DNA of 64,000 bases, taken from the NCBI GenBank assembly GCA_029378245.1, contig JARKIF010000062.1, forward strand, positions 124,001-188,000, given 5' to 3'. The stretch comes from Roridomyces roridus. Taxonomy: Eukaryota > Basidiomycota > Agaricomycetes > Agaricales > Mycenaceae. A program made the translations under genes and the position numbers. This document shows, in pieces, positions 22,366-33,708 of the stretch (the stretch's first letter is position 1; each line of letters opens with the position of its first letter). The notes under the pieces were generated by a model, which saw only the letters and a list, made by a program, of their open reading frames with translations, did no database searches and was not told where the DNA came from.

Positions 22366-22851
22366 AGAGAATGTGTATGGTAGTGATCCCAAGTCAAGTG
22401 TGAACAACCTGTTAATCTGAAAGTGGTCAATATGCACCACGGTGCAGGGAACTGACTGCTTACGGCTCATACTTTCTCCAGTTGTTCACGAGTGGTGTTC
22501 TCTCTCTCCAGACCAGTTTCGGTGGCAGTTTTGCTGAGACACCCGCCGGTTACCTGCGGATATGCGAACGGGCGGCTTGTCGGCTCCTGTCCCCCCTGTC
22601 CCCTATCCAAGTTGCGCCGGATGAAAATAACGAGTTCACCTGCCGTCATCTTGTCCTCGAGCTCGTTTATTCGCACTTCAAATGGCGCCTGCAGCACGCA
22701 ATGCTGCTACCACTGGCCCCACCCCGCTGAGGTCGCAGGTCCAAAACCCGCCCGAGGACCCGAAGACGTCTCAAAGCATTGAATCACCAGCTCGCGTCAC
22801 CGCGTGTCAAGCTAAGGATATAAAGCCCTCGATGGTGTGCAAACACTCCAG
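22366..22851. pseudogene. Spacer with decayed copy of the LYR-gene 3' end (relic 2)
   Basis: Bases about 22408-22560 still align with the LYR-gene tail (minus strand reads TGLERENTTREQLE, compare NGTDLEGEQLRRLK in the intact gene) but the similarity is interrupted. The remainder leads into the copy 4 promoter with CGTCAC at 22795-22800 and TATAAA at 22819-22824. Confidence 0.6.
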
Positions 22852-23344
22852 ATGGCGTCCACAACAATCCGCACCGACCGCGTCCGCCTCGCAATCCTGC
22901 TAATCCGGAAACCAGGCACGACCGTCGAAGAATTCCGTCGCCACTGGGCTGAGGTGCACGGCCCGCTGATTGGCTCCATTGAGATTGTCAAGAGAAACAT
23001 TCTCAAGTACGAGCAGGTATGACAGAATCGTGGCTGGTCCAAGGCAATCCAATTATTTGTAGGCATACCCCAACGCAGAATTAACGGCCGGACTGAAGGC
23101 GGGAGGCGCCAACGTCCCCAGTCTCGACTGGGACGGTATGGCCATTTTCGAGGCCGAGAGTTATGCAAAGATAGTCGAGGCAAGTCGCAGACCTCTCGAT
23201 TGCCAATCTCATACTGACGCGCCGCGATAGACACTGAAAAGCGACGAGTTCAAGAAAATTGCGGGACCTGATGCGGACAAGTTCCTGAATGCCACAGAAA
23301 TGCGGTTCATCCCCTTGGATTTGATTACGGTGGTGGACAAGTAA
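22852..23344 (+). CDS. EthD-domain protein, array copy 4
   Basis: Fourth tandem copy, intact, 131 residues: exon 1 of 55 codons (MASTTIRTDRVRLAILLIRK..KYEQ), exon 2 of 39 (AYPNAELTAGLKAGGANV..AKIVE), exon 3 of 37 (TLKSDEFKKIAGPDADKF..VVDK). Intron 2 is GC-AG (GAG/GCAAGT to GCGATAG). It is closest to copy 5, including flanks, so it comes from the latest duplication. Confidence 0.87.
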
Positions 23345-23729
23345 AGTGTGGTCAAGTGTAACATTATCTGAAAGTCGTCAATATCCACCTCAGACAGACG
23401 AATGCGTGCTTACCGCTCATTCCGTATTATCCGCCTCCTGCTTTCCTCCCGATATGCTTGCTCCATCGTCTTGAGCCTATGCAATTGCTCTCCTTCAAGA
23501 CCAGTCCCGTTCTCCCTAGCAAGACCCCTGCCTCCGTCTCTGAGTTCATCCTCCGCTTGATCATGCCCACACACCCGACTTCTCCGCCACTCCGCCACTC
23601 CGCCGGGGTTCCCGGGTTCAACATCCGCGCCCGAGGCCTCGAAGACATCTCAAAGCGTCGAATCGCCAGCTCGCGTCACCGCAGCTGGGGATATAAAGCC
23701 CTCGATCGTTGGTTGTGTGAACACTCGAA
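23345..23729. pseudogene. Spacer with well-preserved copy of the LYR-gene 3' end (relic 3)
   Basis: Bases about 23363-23590 match 24240-24470 closely. The minus strand encodes DGGRGLARENGTGLEGEQ, RLKTMEQAYREESRRRIIRN, nearly the same as the C-terminus of the intact LYR gene, but nothing upstream of it remains. It is the youngest of three relics. The promoter of copy 5 follows: CGTCACC 23674-23680 and TATAAA 23692-23697. Confidence 0.75.
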
Positions 23730-24219
23730 ATGGCGTCCACAACAATCCGCACCGACCGCGTCCGCCTCGCAGTCCTGGCGCCCCGTAAACCAGGCACGAC
23801 CGTGGAAGAATTCCGTCGCCACTGGGCCGAGGTGCACGGTCCCCTGGTCGCCTCATTGGAGATGGTCAAGAAAAACATTCTCAAGTACGAGCAGGTATGA
23901 CTGAATCGTGGCTGTTCAAAGGCAATCCAATCATTTGCAGGCATACCCCAACGCAGAATTAACGGCCGGACTGAAGGCGGGAGGCGCCACCGTCCCCAGT
24001 CTCGACTGGGACGGTATGGCCATTTTCGAGGCCAGCTACGCGAAGATAGTCGAGGCAGGTCACAGGCCTATACATTGCCAGTCTCATACTGACCCGCCAC
24101 GATAGACACTGCAAAGCGACGAGTTCAAGAAAATTGCGGGACCTGATGCGGACACGTTCCTGAATGCCGCAAAAATGCAGTTCATCCCCTTGGATTTGAT
24201 TACGGTGGTGGACAAGTAA
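23730..24219 (+). CDS. EthD-domain protein, array copy 5
   Basis: Fifth copy, next to the intact LYR gene. MASTTIRTDRVRLAVLAPRK, HWAEVHGPLVASLEMVKKN; exon 2 AYPNAELTAGLKAGGATV, DWDGMAIFEASYAKIVE (one residue shorter than copies 2-4); exon 3 TLQSDEFKKIAGPDADTF, MQFIPLDLITVVDK. Intron 2 GC-AG (GAG/GCAGGT to CGATAG). Convergent with the LYR gene, 65 nt between stops. Confidence 0.86.
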
Positions 24220-24284
24220 AGTGTAGTCAAGTGTAACATTATCTGAAAGTCGTCAATAGCCATCTCTGACAGACAAATGCGTGC

Positions 24285-25608
24285 TTACTGCTCATTCCGT
24301 ATTATCCGTCTCCTGCTTTCTTCCCGATATACTTGCTCCATCGTCTTGAGCCTTCGCAGTTGCTCTCCTTCAAGATCAGTCCCGTTCTCCCTAGCAAGTC
24401 CCCTGCCTCCATCCCTGAGCTTAACACCCATCCTCCGTTTGATCATCCCCACATACCCGACTTCTCCGACTCCACGAACAACCTTGTCTACATGCTTCTC
24501 CACGGGCGTCATTCGGACAAGAATGTGCGCTGGTGGACCCTTGCGTGCACGTCTCAGCGTGGATGGAAGAATCTCCCCACGGCGCTCTCGTATCCGCTCA
24601 CGTGTCTTGTTCGCAATCTTCTCTTCACGCGCGGCACGCGCCGTCTCCATTAATGCAGGAGGGATGGGTTCATAGCGCCGGGCAAAACTGCGGGACATCA
24701 GGGCGTTGAGGTGTTGTCGTGCATCGTGAAGAGGTTTCCCTATTTTCCCGTCAGGAGAAGAAGAACGAGTTGAACAAACAAGCCTACCCCATGCGTGGGC
24801 TGCAGCGCCGGAGAAAACTCGTTCCAAATGCTGTTCGCCGACCAACTGTATTCCTTCCTCTTCGAACGCCGCTTCCTCGCGCAGATATTTGACATCTTCA
24901 GCCATTTGTTCCATGCGTGCATACCGTCTGTTTCTGACGCGCATACGGGCTGCGATGATTCTCGAGATGGCCAACGGCTGAGGCTTCATACGCGGGAAAG
25001 CCTGCATGTAGAACGTGGGTTTGACGATGGCTCCGGTGAGGATAGGTCGTGAGCGTAGTCGCGCTTGCCAAGCCTGCGGTAGAATGAGAAAATGTACTGC
25101 GAGAGAGAAAGGTGCAACATACCGCCTCTGCGCGGGCCATTCGATTCAGTTCCTCTTTTTTCACTTTTGCAGTAATGAGACGCGAATACCGTTGCAATAT
25201 GGCGCGCTGTTTCTCATCCCCGTCCCTGGCCTTTGTGAACGCATCTAGCCACTACACCAGGTGAGCTTGAGAGTGGCTCATGTATCAACAACGGACCTTA
25301 TATCCCTTCAGCAGTTGCTTCCTAGTCTTTTCCGTCCCAGTGAGATGCTGATTCTTGCGAAAGAGATACTCTACGCGCGTCCGAATCTACCCTTGAGCGG
25401 TATGAGAACCAACAGGTGGCTTCGGTGCAAAGGAACGAACGTTGTCGTCGGGTGAGTACCGAAGGAGGTTTCGGTAGAGAGCGAGGGTCGGTGCGCGGTG
25501 GACGGCAAGTTCAAAGAATGGCACGCGGGGACGAACGCGACGTAGGGACGAAACTGACTGCGCGAGTCCGGCGCGAAATGCAAGAGAGGTCGAGGATGGA
25601 GAGGCCAT
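24285..25608 (-). CDS. LYR-motif (Complex1_LYR) protein with long basic C-terminal extension
   Basis: LYR proteins act in mitochondrial Fe-S delivery, complex assembly or translation. The motif ALYRNLLRYSPDDN is near residue 45, after an Arg-rich, acid-poor N-terminus (MASPSSTSLAFRAGLAQSV) that could be a mitochondrial targeting peptide. RIRYLFRKNQHLTGTEKTRK and the following helices complete the LYR domain. The remaining 240 residues (PRMKPQPLAISRIIAARMRV, EQMAEDVKYLREEAAFEEEG, SRRRIIRNEQ) are strongly basic and helical and not part of the core family. Introns near 25240-25280, 25080-25120 and 25395-25455. The stop is read through or after a possible final intron (GTAAGC at 24286); both give ..NEQ*. 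Its 3' end was copied into the EthD spacers. Confidence 0.72.
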
Positions 25609-25689
25609 GCAGGTTCATTGCATGAAGGAGATGGTTTACGTCACCACGTATAAGTGCACTGGCTATAAGTGAACCTACCCTACTCTGCT

Positions 25690-27833
25690 CTACTCTGCTA
25701 CATAATGCCTCACGCGCAAAGGCACCGAGTACCCCTCCTCGCCGGCAACCTTTGGCCTCGGTAAAAGATTACGATGCTGGCCAATCTCCGTGTCCGGTCC
25801 TTTCGGAAGCTCAAAGACATAATTGCGCACTAGAACAGAGAGAACGGCCTTTGCCCTCAGTTAGTCCGGTGTACGGTACAGAGAGTCAAGCGGACGAACT
25901 TTGAACTAGGGAGACGTTACTTCAGTTGGGCATTTCTGAGAAAGAACACAAAACGCACCTCCGCGAGTGCAAACCCCTTCCCAAGGCACTGGCGCGCCCC
26001 ATCCGAAAATGTGAGGAGATGGCGGTACCCTTGGAGCTCTTGGGCCTTGTAGGGATCCGAGCTAGGGTTCAACCAACGATCGGGCTTGAACTCCTTCGCA
26101 TCTGGCCCCCAAAACTCCAGAGATCGATTCAGGCAGCGGATGGGCACGGTGACGGTGGTGCCTTTGGTTATGAAGATATTATCGACCATGCGTCCAGTCG
26201 CGGATTGAATGGGCGCGCTCAGAGGTAGAATATCATCCTCAGCAGCCTGGCACGCATTTAAAACGGTTGCAGAGAGTGCTTGGATGGTAGCTCACACTTC
26301 GCTGAATCTCGAATAGCGGCGGATGAATCCGGAGGATTTCGCAGGTAAACGCATCAAGAAAAGGCAAGCCGTTGGTGAATTCATCCCAGGTGGGGTCAGC
26401 GCCAACAAGTTCAGCTCGAAGCTTGTCCTGTATATCGGCATGTCGAGAAAGTTCTATGAGCGCCCACTTGAAGGAATGAGTGGGCTATTTCAGAATGTGT
26501 GTGGATGGAACTTCTCACAGTAAGGCTGATTGCAGTCGTCTCGTATCCCGCCAAAAGTAGAACATTTATCTACAGAATGATCAACTGAGAACTCGTGGAC
26601 CCTGTGAATACGCACCTGTGCTATCACTTCTTCCTGCGTAATATGCTCCGTGCTCGCCGATTTAACTGTACAAGCAATAAGATCTCAGACCCAGCAATGC
26701 GTTCGACACCTTACCGAGCAGCCCAATCACAGACTTGTCGTTGGCCGCCTCGGCCTCCTCCTTCGCTGTCCCACTGGCATTGATAAACTTATCCGCCATC
26801 CCGCGCATGGCGGCCCCCAAGCGGGCCAACGAATTCCTGCGGCCCGTTGGTATCTTTGAGAGGATAGGGAAGATCAAGCTCAGTAGGAACATGACAAATT
26901 GAAACGAGGATGGTTTCGTCGAGCCCAGCTCATCGAATGCGGTGGCAACTTCAGAGGTTTTCCCCGAGAGTGTCTCGAAATCATGAGAGAAGCCAGCTAA
27001 ACCAATGGTGTCAAGTCTGGAGGATTATTTGTGAGATTCTCGATACAAAATGAGTTTCTTACGAGACGTGATTCATCCTGACTGATATGAGAGATATTTC
27101 GAGTATCTCGATGTAGCACTGACCACCGTTGAACCTCGATTATGGCTCCCTCGGGATTCCCATCAATCAAGCCGTCCCAAATTGCTTTTGCCTTCAAACT
27201 ATTAGCGTTTCGGCAGAGAAGAGTAGAATAGAATCACCTTGTACGCCGAGTCATAGAAAATGGGTGTCAGGTCCTTGATGGATGCGTTGCTGAAGGCAGG
27301 GTTGAGTGCGCGGCGTTGCCTGTGGGTAGTCAGTAATATGCGTCTTGTTGTTGCGGGGCTACAGACCTCTTATGACTGTCGCCCTCGGCCCAAAACAGAC
27401 CCCGACCAAGTAATTTCTCAAGGAATCGTTTCGAGTTGGGTGTCTGCACGTATCCGTAGGTTTCTCTGGAGAAAAAGTGCTGGATGGCCTGCAAAGGGAC
27501 ATTAGCGTGTCTGCGCCACTGTGAGAGGAAAATACGCACCTTCGGATCAGTCAAAATGACCGCCTTGCTTCCCACGAGATGCGGGATTGTGAACACCGAC
27601 CCGTAGACAGATGCCCAGCCCTCATGAATTACACCAGAGTCGGGTGCCTTCATGAGTTCGGGAACGACACCGAAGAAAAAGTTGTTGCTCGATGGTCCCT
27701 TGAGAGGTGTGGTGCGGCGACGGAAAGCACGCCGGAGAAGGAGGTACGCGAAGACGGAGGCGACGGCGATGCCGACGTCCTTCATTCCGACGTGTTGTAG
27801 CTTTCGGGTGAGGGCTTCAATGTCCAGCAGCAT
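25690..27833 (-). CDS. Cytochrome P450 monooxygenase
   Basis: Membrane-anchored haem-thiolate monooxygenase. N-terminal anchor VGIAVASVFAYLLLRRAFRR, followed by basic residues and PLKGPSSNNFFFG. The C-helix region shows RRALNPAFSN. The I-helix has LLLAGYETTA, the K-helix ExxR is CEILRIHPP, the PERF-type motif is FKPDRWLNPSSD, and the haem loop is FSDGARQCLGKGFA with the axial Cys. It ends SVPLRVRHYVAE. About eleven short introns. Length near 530 residues is normal. The subfamily and substrate are not readable. It stands alone; I see no terpene cyclase or polyketide synthase next to it. Confidence 0.9.
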
Positions 27834-29026
27834 CGAGGTAGAGAGTGGAGCGTCTCCATTTCTTCCGAATTTCCCCCCTCCTTATAGCACAAAAGACCGT
27901 TCCCAGATCAACATATCGTGGCATTTCGCCCCAAGCCGGCGGAATATCCGGCGGCAGGGCTGACTCAGTGACTGTGTCGCCTGGGCAGAATCCAGGAATA
28001 ACTTGGAGAAGAGAGACAGTAGTGTGATGCACAGTCGAGTTGCCATTCAAATTCAATCGCAAGGGTAACGCAAGGGAGAAGTGGGCGGTAGAGGTGATGG
28101 GATCTTTCTCAGTGCGTGCGTCAGAGACGGCAAATAGGCAGACAGTGGGAGAAAGCAGAGATGATGATTCCATCAAATCTTGATCAAACCTTCTTTTGGC
28201 TTGAACCTCATCTTCGTAGCTTTTCCTCTGCTAACGCACCCTCGATTGCCAACTGCGAATATCCATTATCTGCGGTGGTTATATCTGTATTCGGTTCACT
28301 TTCGGAATTTCGATCGAGTCTGCTCAGCATTCTCAAGACATCCACAGAGCGCCAGAGACCAGGGTCCTGGTCGCGGACTGGCCCAGGCTCTTGTTGCGTT
28401 CATATTTTCAAGAAACTGTCGTAACTATGTCGAGCAACAACACTTGTCCTTCATTTGTCGCTACCGCCAGTAACCGTGGAACCTACGAGTACCGAGCCGG
28501 TCCCTGACTCCCTGTACACTGTCCAAATCATGAAGAAGATGAAGACAATGCACAAGAAGTTCTGGACAGTCTGAAGAATCTCGAATCTGGCTGCGCCCCG
28601 GCAGGAGTCACCAAACACGGTCAGGCGGCACAATCGACAGCTACAAGATCGTCCATAACGCAGGGCCGAAGTGGACGTGGAGGAAGAAGGGAAAGGGGTT
28701 GAGTGGCAAAGGCGTTCCGAGAGTGCGCTAGTGGCTAGTGCGAGAGGACGAGACGCCAAATCCGGGGAGTATCTCTAGGCTGCACGGACCGGGACATTTG
28801 TGGGCGGACGCTCCATCTGCATTAATCCACGTTTTTGTTTCTTCATATCCTTGCACTGCGTGTGGGTCCGACAAGCTCTGAGTCAGACGACTCAGACGTT
28901 CTTTGGTGTCTCATCTACTCTGCACTCAGGGAAACAAGGATCGAACGCGACTGGGTAAAGGATTGGTCGAATTTACAAATGGTCGAATATATAACGATAT
29001 AGAAGTACAACAAGCGGGGGGCGAGT
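27834..29026. other. Intergenic, about 1.2 kb
   Basis: Between the P450 start and the H2B stop. A minus-strand frame at 28451-28759 encodes a basic stretch and one possible membrane helix (NFLCIVFIFFMIWTVY), but I find no homologue signature or splicing evidence, so I do not call it. The region 27840-28150 probably holds the P450 promoter. Confidence 0.35.
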
Positions 29027-29636
29027 CTATTTGGTAGTGGTGGCAGACGAGAACTTGGTGACCGATTTGGTCTGTGAAAGAGTAAGACGGAGAGATAAAG
29101 GGGAGATGTGAACACGCACCCCCTCGCTGATAGCGTGCTTGGCCAATTCACCGGGGAGGATCAGCCTTACGGAGGTCTGGATCTCGCGGGAAGAAATGGT
29201 CGACTTTTTCGAGTATTGTGCGAGCTCTGAGAAGGCGAATGAGTATGAGTGAGAGGAGAAGAAAGACAACACACTGGAAGCCTCGGTGGCAATCCGTTCG
29301 AAGATGTCATTGACGAAACTGTTGAGGATGGCCATGGCCTTGTTGGAGATACCCGTGTCAGGGTGCACCTGCTTAAGGACTGCCAGGCGTGGTCAGTGAC
29401 CATGTCACCCGTGTACTCGACTTGGACGCACCTTTGTAGATGTACGACGAGTAAGTCTCCTTGCGAGCCTTCTTGCGCTTCTTCTTCTCTCCGTCTGCAG
29501 GCGCTGAGGCCTTGGCCGTCTTCTTGCCCGCCTTCTTCTCAGTGGTCTTGGACGGGGCTTTAGAAGCGGTGGCAGGCGCCTTGGAGGCTGTGGAAGCAGG
29601 AGCCTTGCCAGCGGTGGAGGCAGGTTTGGGAGCCAT
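29027..29636 (-). CDS. Histone H2B
   Basis: Core nucleosome histone. [19 protein letters not shown] Lys/Ala N-tail, then [88 protein letters not shown], and TKSVTKF. Three short introns interrupt it (after YIYK, after TEAS, after ISEG). The stop at 29027 follows SSATTTK. It is divergent from H2A with a 218-nt shared promoter. Confidence 0.96.
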
Positions 29637-30473
<837 letters not shown>

Positions 30474-30761
30474 TTCTTTATATACATTTCTTTTATCGTT
30501 TTGTATCTTTTCCCACTGTACCTCTTAATGCATCGCATAACCTCCACATCCTCGACGCCTGCCCTTCAACTTCTTGCACCGTCTCATTCTTATCCCATAA
30601 CCAATCCAGTCATGGAAGCCACTGCTCGTTCCTCCACTCATGTACTTACCAACGCGCGCAACTTGCCTTTCGGACTCTCAAAAAGCACCTTGTACGTGTC
30701 GAGCAACATTCAAGTAAAACCCATTGGTATTAAAGAACCCTAGTACAAAGAAGACCCATTA

Positions 30762-31947
30762 TCATGCAAAGCCATTCAATTGATCTGCAACCTTGAAAGC
30801 GTCTCCAATGTTCACGAAATCCAGCAAAAGGAAATTGGGTGCCCGATTTCCAGCGAGGGGTGCGCAACCGTTCGCGTTGGCCAAGATCGAGTCGGCGCCA
30901 TTGGTTGTGGGTGCTGCGAGCGGGTCGCTGACGAGCACTTCTGCGCCGAACAAAGGCACGATGTTGACATTGAGGTTGTGGTTGATCATGTACATTTGCT
31001 CTGCCGGCTGGAGCGGTCCCGACGTACGGTCGACCTTGCACGGGAACGTGGGGTCGGTCTCAGAGAAGGGAGGCTCCCACATCTGAGCTCAAGATCAGCA
31101 AAGCACAGACATGAGCTTCATGTTCGCACCATCTGGAATTCCGGCATGATAAAGTCCACAGAGTCCGAACCATCAGCGCCCGCGTCCATGAAGACCACAA
31201 CGCGTTTACCGCTGTCGATCATCTCGCCCAGGGTCGGCCAGGAGGATTGGCTCACGGGAAGGGAGGGCGGTACGAACGCGAGATCAGAGATACCTGCATT
31301 TTTATTTTTGGGTTAGCATGAGGACATGGAGGGAAAAATGCGACGTGCCTGCCGAGTCGAAGATAGGTTTCCACACATTTGCTGGGCTCTGCGATTCGGG
31401 ATTCGTAAACAACATGGTTACCACCTGGGGTTTCACAAGGAGTGAGTCCGTGATAAATTTGTGAGAGGCAGGAGTGTACCTCGTTGGGGTTGGCATCGAG
31501 GAATGTCTTGACGGTCTTCAAGTAGTCTTCCACGGAGCCTCCGTCGAACAAGGCGCAGCTGGTGTGGCAGAAGTGCAGCACACCGTCGTTGACATGTGAC
31601 TGCGCCTGCAACATGCGAACGCCGAGACTCAGCTGCGTTGCGATATCGACCTCCTGATCGCGGGCAACTGTGGAGAGTAAGTCTTGGGTCGGATAAATCA
31701 CCACTGAAAACACGCACGCGCCAAGGGATCTTCACTGAACGCGAAGGAATCATGAGCAGCGACGAAGGTGACGTTCCCGTAGGATCGATCGCACAGCTCC
31801 GCGTGCCCGTTGCATACGGTGGCCCTGTATGAGAGGTATGAGCATTGAGGATTCCAGGCGCAGGAATTCTTGCCGTTTGTAAGGAATCGCTACCGCAAGC
31901 GCGAGAGACGCAGTAGAAAGAAGGCCCCAGATAGATCGAGAAAACAT
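30762..31947 (-). CDS. Secreted PLC-like phosphodiesterase (PI-PLC X-domain fold)
   Basis: Fungal secreted TIM-barrel phosphodiesterase. Signal peptide MFSRSIWGLLSTASLALAVA, then CNGHAELCDRSYGNVTFV and the catalytic AAHDSFAFSEDP; the second His is in VLHFCHTSCALFDGGSVEDY. Further on: VVTMLFTNPESQS, GKRVVVFMDAGADGSD, and a C-terminal MYMINHNLNVNIV and NFLLLDFVNIGDAF. Introns fall near 31800-31880, 31680-31720, 31430-31480, 31290-31345 and 31085-31130. Bacterial-type PI-PLC members cleave phosphatidylinositol or GPI; the substrate of fungal members is unknown. Confidence 0.85.
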
Positions 31948-32270
31948 TTAGATTAAAGAGTTGCGTGCCGGCACGAAGAAAGAGGAAGAGTAAAAAGCAG
32001 AAAAGAGTGCCGGCTGAGGAGAAAAGGAACAAGAATTCGGAGCGCCCATGCAGATCTGATTTATACGCGACGGAGGGCTTGGCAAGAGGCGGTGTGCCAT
32101 CAAGGAGGGTTGCGATGCACGAACGCGTCCAAATGAACGGTCCGAAATCCAATAGTTCAAACGCGTTTCCGTTGAGGAATGGTGCCAGGTGAACTTGAAG
32201 TGAACGGTGTGAGCAGGAACTGAGAGCGAAGGATGGATGATCGGCCCGGACACATTCTCACGTTTCTCCA
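31948..32270. promoter_or_regulatory. Divergent promoter, PLC-like / F-box genes
   Basis: 323 nt between start codons. It contains TTTATACG near 32061 and two ACGCGT sites (near 32124 and 32161). No gene. Confidence 0.4.
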
Positions 32271-33659
32271 ATGCTCACGTCCTTGCCGAACGAAATACTC
32301 CTTGTCGTCTTCTCCCACTTGGAGGATCCGTACCCACTCTACCCACTCTCCACCCTCTGCCGCCGTCTTCATTTTCTGGCCCTTCCCATCTATCTTTCCC
32401 GAACAGGCGTTTTGCGCTCTAGTCCTCCGCCCACAGACTCGTACAATGTAGTCATTGGGGCCGAAGAAACGCATGTTCTGGCAGCTCTGCAGACCTCTCT
32501 CTTTCTCAGCAAGGTGAAAAACATATCATGCAGCTTTTCCAACTTGCAGTCGCAGTTGAAAGACCTGCGACGCTTTCAACGTTTCTGCTCCATGCTGGAA
32601 AGCATAGAAACGGTCAACCTTCAGTTCAGTCGACCGTCCTTCGATGAATACGACGACAGGATACACGAGATGTACTTTTATGACACCCTCATCCAAATCT
32701 TCAATGTGGTACTCGAGAAATCGTGCACCAGCTTAACAGTTGACGCCGTCTTGTCGGACACGATGAGGGTTTCCAAACGTCATCGTGCGACGGGGCGCTC
32801 GTCGACTGTTGGCCTTTTGTCAACGAGCAGACCGCTCTCTTCTGCTGCCATCCGCAATAGAAAACTGTCGGTACTCAAAATCCACTGCGACATTCTTCTC
32901 TCCCCGCATTGCCGCGGGTGGACATTAGACGTCCTCAACACATTCCCGCTCTCCACCGTCTCCATCCACGTCCAATCCGTCCCGACTGACGTCTGGGATC
33001 TCATACTCTCTCAAACCGAAATCCCCACCCTATCCGATCTTTCAATGGATTGCAGAGTGAAGCCTGCGCATATGCACGCGTTTCTCGCCCGCCACCCGAG
33101 CGTGACGGGCTTGCACCTCAGTAATATCCCCACACCATCTCTCCAGGAACGCCTGCCCCCAGGCCATCTCCCGCGACTGAAAACCCTCTCAGCCGCGGCT
33201 GCTCAGGTCGCGTACCTGCTCCACGCGCTGGAGAACACAGATGCGCTCAAGAACATCCGCGTTCTCAGCCACATGACGCGTCTCGATCTCATATTCGCCG
33301 ACGCCTCTCTCCGCTCCGTGGCAACACGGCTCGAAGCAGTATCCCTCTGCCTCGTATTGCCCTTGCCCAGCAATCTGCCGCGCATGCCCGTCGACCTGAA
33401 TCTGATTTTCAGCGACGAGGCGGCCCTGTACCACGTCTCCACGCTCGAATTCATCTTCGAAGAGACTAATAACGCGTTCTTCAGGCTCTCGGATTATGTG
33501 TCCGTGACTGCCTGGTTTGCGCCGTTTCCCGGCGTTCGGACTGTAGTGCTGGTGGGGTTTAATGCGAGCTACAATATTGCTCTCATGCTCGAGGCAGTCA
33601 GGACGCGTGCTCCGACGATCGAGACCTTGGTAGTGGATGGTGTTGTGCATAATACATAA
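32271..33659 (+). CDS. F-box protein, intronless
   Basis: Probable SCF ubiquitin-ligase substrate adaptor. The N-terminus MLTSLPNEILLVVFSHLEDP and STLCRRLHFLALPIYLSRTG form an F-box. The remaining 410 residues have irregular Leu-rich repeats (for example LSVLKIHCDIL, LSDLSMDCRVKP, VTGLHLSNIPTPSL, LRSVATRLEAVSLCLVLPL). 462 codons with no intron, unlike most genes around. It is not closely related to the two F-box genes downstream, which have a different type of F-box. Confidence 0.78.
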   Translation: MLTSLPNEILLVVFSHLEDPYPLYPLSTLCRRLHFLALPIYLSRTGVLRSSPPPTDSYNVVIGAEETHVLAALQTSLFLSKVKNISCSFSNLQSQLKDLRRFQRFCSMLESIETVNLQFSRPSFDEYDDRIHEMYFYDTLIQIFNVVLEKSCTSLTVDAVLSDTMRVSKRHRATGRSSTVGLLSTSRPLSSAAIRNRKLSVLKIHCDILLSPHCRGWTLDVLNTFPLSTVSIHVQSVPTDVWDLILSQTEIPTLSDLSMDCRVKPAHMHAFLARHPSVTGLHLSNIPTPSLQERLPPGHLPRLKTLSAAAAQVAYLLHALENTDALKNIRVLSHMTRLDLIFADASLRSVATRLEAVSLCLVLPLPSNLPRMPVDLNLIFSDEAALYHVSTLEFIFEETNNAFFRLSDYVSVTAWFAPFPGVRTVVLVGFNASYNIALMLEAVRTRAPTIETLVVDGVVHNT

Positions 33660-33708
33660 ATATTACAGTCAAGAGTACAGAATGAGTAAGAACTGTTCAT
33701 ACATTTAT

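Noticed and set aside
20359..27833. EthD array plus P450 as a secondary-metabolite cluster
   Set aside because: There is no core synthase or cyclase, and a LYR-motif housekeeping-type gene stands between them.
28451..28759. Minus-strand frame with one possible membrane helix
   Set aside because: No family signal, no conserved neighbour, no splice pattern; kept only as a remark on the intergenic region.
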